A DNA stretch of 64,000 bases from Apodemus sylvaticus. Its lineage: Eukaryota; Chordata; Mammalia; Rodentia; Muridae. The notes under the pieces are model-generated. The model saw only the letters and a list, made by a program, of their open reading frames with translations, did not search any database and had not been told where the DNA came from. How positions within the stretch are numbered: the stretch's first letter is position 1; the number at the start of each line of letters is the position of its first letter. Position numbers and translations under genes: made by a program. The stretch is from contig NC_067495.1 of NCBI RefSeq assembly GCF_947179515.1, positions 65,087,411-65,151,410 on the forward strand, given 5' to 3'. This document shows, piece by piece, positions 12,256-22,755 of this stretch.

Positions 12256-12465
12256 ATTTTGTTTTAAATGTGAGTGTTTTGCTTGCATATAAGTCTGTAT
12301 ACCACATTCATGTAGTGCCTTTGGAAAACAAAAGAGGGTTTTGGATCCCTTAGAAGTGGAATTATAGATGGTTGTGAGCCACCATATGGGTCCTGAGAAT
12401 TGAATCTATGTCCTCTGGAAGAGCACCAAGGATTCTTGGTCACTGGACCATCTCTCCAGCCCCCT
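12256..12465 (-). repeat. B3 SINE
   Basis: Reverse-strand B3: TGCATATAAGTCTGTATACCACATTCATG, then GATGGTTGTGAGCCACCATATGGGTCC and GGACCATCTCTCCAGCCCC at the right (5') end. Confidence 0.9.
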
Positions 12466-12468
12466 GAT

Positions 12469-12477
<9 letters not shown>

Positions 12478-12506
<29 letters not shown>

Positions 12507-12507
12507 A
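12478..12507. repeat. (TG)n microsatellite
   Basis: Dinucleotide run TATATATGTGTG...TGTGA between two reverse SINEs, probably grown from the tail of one of them. Confidence 0.95.
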
Positions 12508-12806
12508 TTTAGTTATTTATTTTATGTATATGAGTACACTGTAGTTGTTCAGATGGTTATGAGCCATCATGTAGTTACTGGGAATTAAACCCAGCACCTC
12601 TGTTCACTCCTGTCCCACTCACTACACCCAAAGATTTATTTACTATTATATATAATGCACTGTAGCTCTCTTTAGACACTCCAGAAGAGTGTGTCAGATC
12701 TTATTACAGATGGTTGTAAGCTACCATGTGGTTGCTGGGATTTGAACTCAGAACCTTCAGAAGAGCAGTCAGTGCTTTTAACCACTGAGCCATCTCACCA
12801 GCCCCT
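12508..12806 (-). repeat. Two adjacent reverse B2 copies
   Basis: 12508-12600 is a partial B2 (ATTTTATGTATATGAGTACACTG, then GATGGTTATGAGCCATCATGTAG). 12629-12806 is a near-complete B2 ending GAGCCATCTCACCAGCCCC. They lie head to tail, giving a cluster of three minus-strand SINEs with the preceding B3. Confidence 0.9.
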
Positions 12807-13473
12807 AATTATATTTTTATTTTGCTTTTTCTTAGCTTTTGAAGTGTTTTGGGACACACACACACACACACACACACACAACACACACATGGAGAAAGGA
12901 AAAGAAGAGTAGTCCAGGCTGTTCTCAAACTCCCAATATAGTGAGGGTGACCTTGAACTTTCCATCCTTTTGGCTCTATTGCCTATGTTTCTGGGGTTAC
13001 AGAATACACCACAATAGGACACTGCTTAACCACTTCCATAGGGTTCGATGTCCACCCATAGGGGGAAAATCACATGTTTTTTAAACATTTAAAAAATTTA
13101 ATCACATTTAAACTGAGTCAAAAGTTTGTAGCTAAGGTCATAACTTCTGCTGTTGTTTTGCTAAAAGGACATGATGTGCACATCAAAATTGCCTTGTACA
13201 TAGTTATGTGTATACCCATACAATAGTGTTTTTGTCACTTATGGTTAGAGAAGCTATTTTTGCCCCAATCGTCAGTTGTAATTGTAGAGACTCATAGCTG
13301 GTGAAAATGCAGACAATATGTGACTTTTGAATGCTCAGCCAGAAACAGAGTATCAGTAACACCTTCTCCACAGTTCAGGGGATGTTGCAGAAGAAGGGAT
13401 GGAAAGAATATAAGAGCTGTGATTAGGAGTGTGTAAGGCCAGAGAGTGTGGTGGAACCCTGACTTCTGGGTTT
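12807..13473. other. Intergenic DNA with a CA microsatellite
   Basis: A (CA)n run lies at about 12855-12883, followed by a decayed B1-like stretch near 12908-13020 (CAGGCTGTTCTCAAACTCCCAATATAG). The rest appears unique. Frames across the CA run are Thr-His repeats. Confidence 0.6.
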
Positions 13474-13724
13474 GAAATGGCTATTGCGGGGCTGGAGAGA
13501 TGGCTTAGCGGCTAAGAGCACTGACTGCTCTTCCGAAGGTCCTGAGTTCAAATCCCAGCAACCATATGGTGGCTCACAACCATATGGTGGCTCACAACCA
13601 TCTGTAATGAGATCTGATGCCCTCTTCTGGAGTGTCTGAAGACAGCTACAGTGTACTTACATATAAATGAATAAATGAATAAATCTTTAAAAAAAAAAAA
13701 GAAAAGAAAAGAAATGGCTATTGC
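13474..13724 (+). repeat. B2 SINE with target-site duplication
   Basis: Full B2 (GGGCTGGAGAGATGGCTTAG to the ATAAATGAATAAATCTTTAAAA tail) at 13488-13710, flanked by exact 14-bp direct repeats GAAATGGCTATTGC at 13474-13487 and 13711-13724. Its body carries an internal tandem copy of about 20 bp around ACCATATGGTGGCTCACA. Confidence 0.95.
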
Positions 13725-13912
13725 ACTGTTGAATTCACAGTAGCTGTGATTGTATTTCCACAAAATTGGCCCTAACAACACCCTGCCATGGAAAGGCGAG
13801 GTAATGTAGCCTCGCTCCTCCCTTAAGATATCTGTAGATAATGACTGATGAGAGAGTGGGAGAGGGACATTTTCTTCAGTGGTGTAGCCATAGGCACGCC
13901 ACATTGCTCTAC

Positions 13913-14105
13913 TGCAGTGGTTTTCAATCTTCGTAATGCTGCAGCCCTTTAATATATAGTTCCTCATGTTGTGGTGACCCCCAATCATAAAATTCTTTCA
14001 TTGCTACTTCATAGCTGCCATTTTGCTACTGTTATGAGTGGCAATGTGGATATCCATGCTTTCCAATGGTCTTAGGTGACCCCTTTGAAGGGGTCATTCA
14101 ACTCC
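13913..14105 (+). repeat. URR1-type DNA transposon fragment
   Basis: Matches the rodent hAT-Charlie non-autonomous family URR1: CAGTGGTTTTCAATCTTCGTAATGCTGCAGCCCTTTAATA, CCTCATGTTGTGGTGACCCCCAA, TTCATTGCTACTTCATAGCTG and TAGGTGACCCCTTTGAAGGGGTCATTCAA. The right terminal inverted repeat is lost, and no transposase is encoded. Confidence 0.85.
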
Positions 14106-14528
14106 ACCCCACCTAAAGAAATCTTCATCTACACTCCTATAAACAGTATTAATGAAACCTGTTTGTTGGTGGTATGTACACAGCAGACATGAAGGTAGAA
14201 GAGTCCCTTTTAGAAAGAAGGGGATTAGCAGGAATGGGAGTGGGACAGGGAAGAATATCGCCAAATTACAATACATACATGTGTGCAAATGTCATAATGA
14301 ATCCCATTATATACAATTGATATATGCTAATAAAACATCCAAATTATATACAATTTCTCTTGAATGTATTTGCTTTTCTTGCCATCCTTTTGGGTCGTAT
14401 AAATATGTTGCAAAGAGTAATGCTAGATATTTTCCTCTAGAAGTTATATAGTTTAAGATTACATACTTTCTACTAGAAGTTGTATAATTTCAGATTATAT
14501 ATTTAAATCACCAGTGCATTTTTAGCTG
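14106..14528. other. Intergenic DNA, L1-like tail possible
   Basis: Contains GAATGGGAGTGGGACAGGGAAGAATATCGCCAAATTACAATACATACATGTG-like sequence near 14230-14285, perhaps an old L1 3' end on the plus strand. No gene. Confidence 0.4.
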
Positions 14529-14529
14529 A

Positions 14530-14690
14530 ATTTTTAAACAATATTTTTATTAGCTCTTCGAGAATTGGCCCAGTGTCCTTTGAACAGATTCACCTGCCCT
14601 CAGCTCTTCCCCTTCACAGCCAGTCAGCCACCCTCCCATCCTTCCCTACTCACCTATCCTTGCTTTGTTTCTTATCTCATAGGGAAAGCT
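14530..14690 (-). mobile_element. L1 3' end fragment
   Basis: Reverse L1 3' terminus: TTCGAGAATTGGCCCAGTG and CACCTGCCCTCAGCTCTTCCCCTTC resemble the pyrimidine-rich minus strand of an older murine L1 tail. Confidence 0.45.
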
Positions 14691-14854
14691 TTTCAACTTT
14701 TTAATGTTGAATAGGGTGATAGTTTATGTTATCATACACAGCCTTTACTGTGTTGAGGTGCATTCTTGATGTACCTAATGTGTTAAGCATGTTTTGTTGG
14801 CTGTTTTATGTTTTGTTGGCTGTTTTATGTTTTATTTTTGTTTTTGTTTTTTGA

Positions 14855-14985
14855 GTCATGGTTACATTCTATACTCTAGGATAGCCTGGAACTCGTGTAG
14901 CCAGGCTGGCTCAAACTCATGGCAGTTCACATGCCGTAGCTTCCTGAGGGTTGGTATTGCAAGCATGAGCTACTGCATCTTGCTA
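14855..14985 (-). repeat. Diverged B1 SINE
   Basis: Reverse B1 order: TAGGATAGCCTGGAACTCGTGTAGCCAGGCTGGCTCAAACTCA, then TGGTATTGCAAGCATGAGCTACTGC. Strongly diverged. Confidence 0.7.
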
Positions 14986-15056
14986 CAAGTCTTTTTTTAT
15001 TTTAACTTTTTTTTGAGATTTTCATATATGAGTAGTGCAGTGACATTATTTCCACT

Positions 15057-15392
15057 TGTCTTAGTCAGGTTACTATTGCTGTGAAGAAATACCATGACTG
15101 TGGCAGCTCTTAGAAAGGAAAACATTTAATTGGGAATGGCTTGCAGTTTCAGAGTTCAGTTTATTATCATAAAGGAAACATTCAGGCAAACAAGGTACTG
15201 CACAAATAGCCAAGAGTACTACATCCAAATTAGCAAGCAGCAGAAAGAGAGAACCACTGGGCCTGGCTTGAGCATTTGAAACCTCAAAGCTTACTAGCAG
15301 TGACACAATTCCTCTAACAAGGCCATACTTCCTAAATAGGCCACTGTCTAGGAGCCTATGGGGACCATTTTCATTCAAACACCATGCCACCC
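15057..15392. repeat. Rodent interspersed repeat inside an L1
   Basis: Begins GTCTTAGTCAGGTTACTATTGCTGTGAAG and ends CCTATGGGGACCATTTTCATTCAAACACCA. It belongs to a common murine repeat class related in its start to the elements at 37043 and 37974. The family is not named. The 105-codon minus-strand frame here is translated repeat. Confidence 0.65.
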
Positions 15393-16338
15393 TTCCTTCT
15401 ATCCCTGACTCCCTCTCTCATTATTAACCTCTTCTTTGTGTGTGTACATATATTTGTGTAGGTGCCTCATTCCTGGATTCTCCCTCTCCCACCCTGCAGA
15501 GGCTCTTCATCCAGGGGTGGGGTCTTGTGAAAATATTCCCTATTCATTTGCACATGTAGACTGGTGCTGTCACTATGCAGTTTTTGTTTAGGCAACAATA
15601 TTATTGAGATCTTAATGGTTGTAACACCTGGAGTTTTTATCATGAAAATATACTTTTGAGCTGCCTGCAGATTATGTAGTGTGCTTTTGTGAGCTGATAC
15701 CCATGCTGCGGCAGGCTTTAATATTTTAGCTGTTTTTCAATCATTTCTGCTCCTGTATATTGACACCTTACCCATATTTCTGTAAGTAACCCCGGTAACA
15801 TTCATTGGCTCACTAAGTTGGACTTGGGTGATAGCCATACTTTGTTCTATTGTCATTTCCCCATCTCAGGTGAGTAGGCATTTTTTTCACATCTCCCAAG
15901 GAATAGTATCACACATTATAATGCTATATCCTAGAGAATGTTCTGCGTGTGCTTGAGAAGAGTGCCTATTGGAACCTTCTGTATATGCTTGATAGGTTCA
16001 TGTAGTCTAAAGTATAATTTAAGTCCACTCGTTCCTTTTTGATTTTCTGCCTGGCTTATCTGTGTACTGTTGAAACATATCTATGTTTTCTAGTATTATT
16101 ATATTTTCTTTTATATCTTCCATCAGAACATTCAATAATTGATCTCTGTAATAGTTGCTTCAACATTGAGTGCATTTACATTTACAATTGTTACATGCTT
16201 GGCCACAATAACGTTAGCTTGTCTCTTTGAATGGTTTTTTTCCCTTAAAGTCTATTTTGTTTGATACATTAGCCATGCCCACTCTGCTTTTCTTTCTATG
16301 TGCATAGAATAACCTTTTTTATGTTTTTACTTTTTAAA

Positions 16339-16517
16339 AAAAGATTTATTTATTTTATGTATGTGAGTACACTGTTACTCTCTTCAGACACACCAAAAGA
16401 GGGCATCAGATTCCCATTATAGATAGTTGTGAGCCACCACATAGTTGCTGGGAAGTGAACTCAGGACCTCTGGAAGAACAGCCAGTGCTCTTAACCACTG
16501 AGCCATCTCTCCAGCCC
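16339..16517 (-). repeat. B2 SINE
   Basis: Reverse B2: AAAAAGATTTATTTATTTTATGTATGTGAGTACACTG, then TGTGAGCCACCACATAGTTGCTGGGAAGTGAACTCAGGACCTCTGG and GAGCCATCTCTCCAGCCC. Inserted in the L1 ORF2 remnant. Confidence 0.95.
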
Positions 16518-16834
16518 GTTTTCACTTTTAGTGTATCAGTGTATGTGTACCCTTACTAGTAAAGTGAATTATTTGTAGGCAACATATTATTGGATCTTAT
16601 GCTTTTATCCATTTAGCCACTCTGTGCCATTTGATTTGGACAGTTAATTAAATTACATTTAAGCTAATTATTAGTAGGCAAGGATTCAATTCAGCTGTTT
16701 GACTCCTGGGAGTACGACTGAGTTTCTGAATCTTGTTCCTTGTCTTGGGCTTTTTTTCTTTTGTCTGTTAGTCTTGCCCAACTTCAATGTGATAGTTTAT
16801 TTTTTACTATTATTATCTCTTAGAAGCCTATTCT

Positions 16835-16970
16835 TTTCTAAGGAAGGACAGGAAGGGAATGGATCTAAGTGGGAGGAGTGGAAGGAACTGAGAGGAGTAG
16901 AGGAAGGGGGAAACAATCAGGATATATCATGTGAAAATAGAATTCATTTTTCAATAAAAGAAAAAGTTAT
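16835..16970 (+). mobile_element. L1 3' tail fragment
   Basis: Purine-rich GGGAGGAGTGGAAGGAACTGAGAGG and GGGGGAAACAATCAGGATATATCATG, followed by TTTTTCAATAAAAGAAAAA, typical of an Lx-type L1 3' terminus in forward orientation. Confidence 0.7.
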
Positions 16971-17072
16971 ACATGCGCTCACGCACACACACATCTTGTG
17001 TGTGTATATTTTAAGCTTATTGAATGTACCATACATTAAAAGTAATTAAATTTTTGTCAAATAGAAATTTCT

Positions 17073-17230
17073 TAGCCAGGCAGTGCATGCCTGTAATCCC
17101 AGCACTTGGGAGGCAGAGGCAGGCGGATTTCTGAGTTCGAGGCCAGCCTGGTCTACAGAGTGAGTTCCAGGACAGCCAGGGCTATACAGAGAAACCCTGT
17201 CTTGAAAAATCAAAAAAAAATAAAAACAAT
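17073..17230 (+). repeat. B1 SINE, murine type
   Basis: Nearly intact B1 with CCCAGCACTTGGGAGGCAGAGGCAGGCGGATTTCTGAGTTCGAGGCCAGCCTGGTCTACAGAGTGAG-type order and a poly-A/AAAAC tail. The ATTTCTGAGTTCGAGG variant is characteristic of Mus B1, which helps identify the organism. Confidence 0.97.
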
Positions 17231-17887
17231 ACCAAAAAATTCTTTTAGTCATTCTAAAATTAGGATTCACCAATTTATCTTTGCAATGTAGAATGCATAA
17301 AGTTGAAGTACTGAGAATTAAGAAACTGTGTGCCAACCCTTTCTAAGTTAACCAAAAGCTAGGAAGTTATGAAAGATGGTTCTCATGCATGACGCATGAC
17401 TACCTGGCACTGACTGAATGTGTTCAAACTTGATGCCTATTTGCCATTTTGTTATTACACTTGGTGTGTGTGTGTGTGTGCATGTGTATCTTATCTCAAG
17501 ATCAATGTGTTAAAACAAAAGTGAATTGTAATGAGTCTGGCAGAGATAAAGATATTCTAAAGAGCCACCATATTTTTCAGTTTTGACTATCAGACTCTTC
17601 AAACAATGGATCTTCCCAAAGAAATGGGAATTTTCCTAGGAATATTATTCTTGGAGAAAAAAAGGTCTTAACTAGTGGGGAAACTTGTGTCTTAGAAAGA
17701 GGTTTCACGGTTGTAATTATTTGTCAGATCACCTCATGGGGTAAGACAAGGATGGGTTAGAGTGGACAGGATCACACCTTATCTTGAATTGCCTAGATAT
17801 GCCTATCCTTGTTTGCACCTTTGTATGTAAGTGCATATAGAGAGATGGTAGAAGAATTAAAAACAAGCATCTTCGCATGTAATTATT
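17231..17887. other. Intergenic DNA with a small TG repeat
   Basis: A (TG)n run at about 17464-17482. Otherwise no recognisable gene or repeat. Confidence 0.55.
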
Positions 17888-18052
17888 TTGTTTTTGTTTT
17901 TTTGGTTTTTCGAGACAGGGTTTTTCTATGTAGCCCTGGCTGTCCTGAAACTCACTCTGTAGACCAGGCTGGTCTCGAATTTAGAAATCCACCTGCCTCT
18001 GCCTCTACCTCCCAAGTACTGGGATTAAAGGTAGGTGGCACCACTGCCCAGC
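17888..18052 (-). repeat. B1 SINE, murine type
   Basis: Reverse B1: TTTTTCGAGACAGGGTTTTTCTATGTAGCCCTGGCTGTCCTGAAACTCACTCTGTAGACCAGGCTGGTCTCGAA-type order, ending CCACTGCCCAGCA. The 84-codon plus-strand frame overlapping it is translated SINE. Confidence 0.97.
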
Positions 18053-19487
18053 ATAATTATTAATTTTTAATTTTAGTCATTGTTATTTTTATAATTTTGC
18101 ATATACAGCTGAGTTCTGCTCATTGACATTAAGACTGCTTTGATATTTTTAGAATAGGAACTGATTGCAATGATTTCTCTTAGCACACTGCATTGTTTTA
18201 ATATCTTTATACATAATTTCAGCAACCCTTAAGACAGAATTTAATGAACTGGTATTTCCTGTTTGAAGAACATGCAATAGCCAGGGTTCTGCAAGTGAAT
18301 CTAGTCGATCCTCAACCTGAACATTATTTTGCTCTCTGGGAGCTAGGTTGGCCAAAGTTATATATAACTATATTTGAAAAGCGTGGCATTTTCTGACATA
18401 GCAAGAAACAAGTGAGTGCTTCAGAATAGAATTCAAATTTCTTCTCTTAGCATGAGAGCCCCTTCACGGATGAGGTGCCATCCAGTTCTCTGGCTTTGTG
18501 ATACACCTCTGCTGTCTACAGTCTTCCCCAAATATGCATGAATCTACTTACCATTTCGGAAAGCATGGCTCTATGTTGTTCTTGGTGTGAACTCTTTTGC
18601 AACTGCTGTATGCTGCTTAGAATCTTCAGAGTCGTTTGATTCAGACATGTCCTGTCCAGTGCATCCTGGCCTATTCATGTGAAGTGATTTTATTTTCTTT
18701 GCTTCCATTATACATTATACTGTATTAATTTACAGTTTGAAGTTTTAAATTTTTTGTAGTATTTGTCTCTCATTAAGCACTTGGCTTCTTTGAAACAAAT
18801 TATCTTATTATTTAATGCTTCGTATTATATAAACAGTTGCACTATATAAAAAATAAACATTTCCACATGCTTTCTTAAAATGCTGTTTTGCAATGAATTT
18901 GTGGGTTCTATCTTCACTTCTTCCTTTCTTGTTCTCTCCTTGGACAGATTATCATCCAGGAAACAACCAAATCCCCCAGTGCTGGCTCTATGTGACTTCT
19001 GATCCTACTCTGTTATTGTATCCATTTCTTACTTCAGAAGATTGTACCGTGGCCAGTGTTGCGTACATATCCATCAGCAGATTGCCTTAGCAGAGCACTA
19101 TTGACAAGACTCAGCAAGGGGGACATACAATGGTGGAATGTATTAGAAGATCACACTGTTGGGCATTTGGGTTGGACAGTCTTAATAAAATAACGATGGT
19201 CATCATTACTAAGGCCACAGTTCCTTTCTTTTTTCTTTTCTATTCGTAGCATTCAGGCTAGGCTGGATTCTAAGGTATCACTTTTGTTCATAACTACTTC
19301 TAAGTTCTATGGTCTAACTTTTATTTCAAATTAGAGTAAACTATTATTAACTACTGCTGTCAAATAAATAAAACCTCAGTACATTTCAAATACTATTAAA
19401 GAAATGTACATGCAGACTGTGTAACCAACGTTATAATTGAGATACTCTTGATTGGTCCAAGCATGTTAAAAATGCTATAATCCAAAG
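18053..19487. other. Intergenic DNA, nothing recognised
   Basis: Unique-looking AT-rich sequence. Open frames at 18149-18355 (minus) and 18893-19090 (plus) are short and carry no motif I recognise. Confidence 0.5.
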
Positions 19488-19605
19488 CAAACATGGTAGT
19501 ACCTGTGTGTGACCTGAGCACTCTGGAGGCTGAGGCAAAAGCATCACAAGTTCCAGGTAAGTCTGGCCTATTATAGTAAAACCCTGTCTCAAAAAAACTA
19601 TAGTC
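19488..19605 (+). repeat. Old B1-like SINE
   Basis: AACATGGTAGTACCTGTGTGTGACCTGAGCACTCTGGAGGCTGAGGCAAAAGC-type order, then CCTGTCTCAAAAAAACTA. A diverged proto-B1 or B1 with its tail. Confidence 0.7.
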
Positions 19606-22429
19606 CAAAGCCAATACTAACAAAACCTGAAGAACTATCAAAAACAACTATAACGTTTATGAGATGATTATGATTATACACAATGTAAGCCTCCACAATT
19701 ATTGCCCTTGTTTCTTGTTATATTTCTCTTGCTCTACCCCTCCCCTATAAGTCCCATTTATAGACACCAAAAAGTATTTAAGTAACTAGAGACACTTAAT
19801 TATGGATTTCCACGGTGACTGACAATATGAATAGGTAAAACACTGCAGTGCATGGCAGCTTAAGTGTTCCTCCAAAGTCTAACTTCTCACACTACCAACT
19901 TTAGGTTTTGTATAATACTCAATCGAAACTGACTTACAACGGAAAAGCTGGCTGCCAGATTAAATAATCAAAGCTCTTAAATGTTACCACAAAGATGGCT
20001 GTTACGAAAAACCACATTAGGTTCTATGGAGAATTCTTAACAGCTCTCTGGTGTTAGGATAGGAGCTTTTTCTCTATAAATGGTCAACTTACAGCTATTT
20101 GCTAGGCCCACAAACCTTAATAGCACTAAAACGTTGGCAGGTACTTGAAGGGCATTTCTGATCAATGTTGCTTTCCTGGGGAGGGAGCGTGGGAAGGATC
20201 AAACTCAGGGCTTTACTTACACTAAGCAAATATTCTACCACTCAGCCACATCCCAGTTCCAATATGAGTGTTTTTTTGAGCACTCCTAAAATAATAAATA
20301 GTGGAAGCAATGAAGATCAAACAGTGTACAAAGAGTTATTATTATTCAGGGCATACTGTAGCAAGGAGACAACCACTGTTACTTTTGTTTTAGCAGAAAC
20401 TCGATGGCAGATAGAGGAGTGAGAAGATACTATAGTGGGAAAGTCTGGTACACAGATTGTCACGAACAGATTGCTATCTGTACATTCTCGTATGTACAGA
20501 TTGGCACTTGGGGAAGCTGCAGACCAGCTAACTGGAAATGGCGCATCCCGTGTGATTTCTCAGAGTTGTGCATTTGACTGCCTCTTGTTGGATCTAAGTT
20601 AAAAGAATACACAAAAATTATGGAAGTTGTTAATTATTAATCAAGTCCTAGTCATTTGGAGCTGATTGTTACAGAAGTTATTCTTTAGCTTCCTAGATCA
20701 TTTCTAATGTTAGCAAAATGACATCATACAAGGTCTGGTTTGCTGCAGGTGTACATCCAGGGAGCTTTATTGTAGATTTACAGTGTCACTTTTCTGAAAA
20801 GCTTTCTGAAAGTTGTGCATTACAATTCTACTTTCATATATGGTCCAGCCCTTGCCAAGTAGTGTTTGCTGTTTCCCAGTACACACCTCACATAATAGTG
20901 CTCAAGCTGACCTGAGAAGAGGTGTGTAGGTGTTCTGGTGCTGCTCTACCTCCAGGGAAGAATCCTAAAGGCTGCTAAAACCATACAAATGAACTCTCTA
21001 GAAGAGTTTCCTTGTTAGTGGTTTATGATAGAGCAGGTGGTCCTTCACTGAAGTATAGCTGTGTCATGATAAGGAACAGAATTAGGCCAAATGTATGATA
21101 GTGTTTATTTTTAAATAACGTGACCACCTCTGAGTGTCCCATAAGTGACTGTTCTATAGTACATGGTATAGTCTTGTGTGTGGCTATTAAATTAACAACT
21201 TTATTTAAATTGTGATCTCTTTGAATCCTAGTGCAGGTGCATGGAAGAGCCCCTTTGTGTGTGTGTGTGTGTGTGCTTGACAGTAATTAGGGAACATGAG
21301 CTCTAATGCACACTAATATGAACAAGAAGGAGCACTCACTCAGCCCTCCAAACCTATGTGTGTCTTCAACTGCAGCAGAGCATATTTTGCCTGCATTCTG
21401 GGCTTGCTTCTGGTCAGCCTGATTTGACTAGATTGTGGCAGGAGCCATCTCTTTTGGAAAGCTCCTCCACAAGTCTCGCTTATGAATATGAGCCTGCTGT
21501 CCTAACCATGGACATTACCCAAGATGCAGAGCCTAGTCAGACACACATTATGTAGGTAAAGCTGCACTAGGCCCATAATCAATTTTGTGGACCCATGTGC
21601 TGAATGCAAGCTGGATAACATAAAATATTGTTGGAATATGACATCATTCTGTGAAAACCACTTGGTACTGCACAAAGCTACACAAGATTAACTTCACAGG
21701 AACATATAGACTACTGGCAGCATAGGTCACCATGAGGGCCTATAAGGAAACCAAATGTTTCCTTCTATCTATTATCCTTTTAATTCTGGACAGTTTCCTG
21801 TGCTTTAACTGTGGCTCATATTCCAGTAGCTCTTTACTAACTAATAGAAACCTTCCCAAAGATTTGCCTCCACAAACCATGCTAATTGCAGTTTTCAAAA
21901 CCTGACAGTGAGTTTTCCTAATAGACCCCATGGTGCTAACTGTCCTAGGATAATTAATTTTGGGGGTGGTTGGAATAGCACTATTGCAGGACCCCACAAA
22001 AGAGATTACATTTTTCTATATTGATAAGGGTTGGGACTGTGCACGCTGAACATTTCTAGCCAGCTACAGGTTTCCTAAGTAGAGCTAAAGCCCAGCTCTT
22101 TGGCCCTTTGGAGAAGGGGCAGACTCTTATAGCTGGCAGTAATTTGAGAGGTGTTAGAGGTTTCGATAGAGAAAAGGACAGAGGAGACAAGGGAAGGGAT
22201 GAAAGCTGCCCCCTTCCCCATGCACCACGCATATTTTCCCCAATGTATCCTTGGGATGCAAATCCTAAGGATACTACTAATTTTGAAAATAATAGTACCT
22301 GACACTGGGTTGTAATAGATACCCTAACTCTTGAGAAATACCTAGTATTACCTCCATTTACCCATCTGCTCCAAGCTCCTTGTCTCACCCTGCCAAAGCC
22401 TCCCTCCTGCCATTGCGCAGTTTTGGTGC
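19606..22429. other. Intergenic DNA upstream of Magee1
   Basis: Contains an ID/B4-type fragment in reverse at 20172-20265 (GGATCAAACTCAGGGCTTTACTTAC, then TTCTACCACTCAGCCACATCCCAG) and a (TG)n run at about 21257-21275. No coding frame with recognisable homology. Frames of 60-110 codons between 21740 and 22390 overlap on both strands and look fortuitous. Confidence 0.6.
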
Positions 22430-22755
22430 AGAATCACCAGGTCCATTTTCGCAAACCCACGGGAGGGGCTGGGTGGGGCGGGGTCGCCTTGTCGCAGAGC
22501 CCAACTGCGCCTGCGCGGACTGCGGCAGAAGGCGGGGTGTGAGAGGCGAGCGTTCTGAGACCAGCTTTCACAGTTGGCTAGAACATTCGTTCTTCCCCAC
22601 CACCATTTCTGCTCCTGCGACTTGCTCGGGCCTGGCAGCTGCAGCGTTCCTGCTATAGCGGCAGTTCCGTGCAGAGGCGCCTACAGACCTCTCCCCTTCG
22701 TCGGTGAGATCGCGGGCCTGTCAGTGTCAGCTTTCACACGCTGGTCGACAGGACC
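22430..22755 (+). promoter_or_regulatory. Magee1: CpG-rich promoter and 5' UTR of Magee1
   Basis: Composition changes abruptly from AT-rich to CpG-rich here. A GC box (GGTGGGGCGGGGTC) lies at 22472-22485, and a palindromic NRF1-like site (ACTGCGCCTGCGCGGA) at 22504-22519. I see no TATA box at the expected place, so initiation is probably dispersed, as in CpG-island promoters. The ATG lies about 240 bases below the NRF1-like site, so the 5' UTR is likely 100-200 bases. The exact start is not visible, and whether the UTR contains an intron cannot be judged. Confidence 0.75.

Larger units (their letters stand above)
15016..16690 (-). mobile_element. Old L1 remnants with nested insertions
   Basis: 15016-15056 and 15393-15660 read as minus-strand L1 3' UTR (TTTTCATATATGAGTAGTGCAGTGACATTATTTCC, later GTTTAGGCAACAATATTATTGAGA). 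They are separated by an inserted rodent repeat at 15057-15392. From about 15900 to 16690 the sequence matches the L1 ORF2 endonuclease region in reverse (GAGAAGAGTGCCTATTGGAACCTTCTGTATATGCTTGATAGG, then GTAGGCAACATATTATTGGATCTTATG), interrupted by a B2. All frames are broken. Confidence 0.75.

Noticed and set aside
13548..13988. 146-codon minus-strand frame
   Set aside because: Composed of B2 and URR1 sequence read in reverse.
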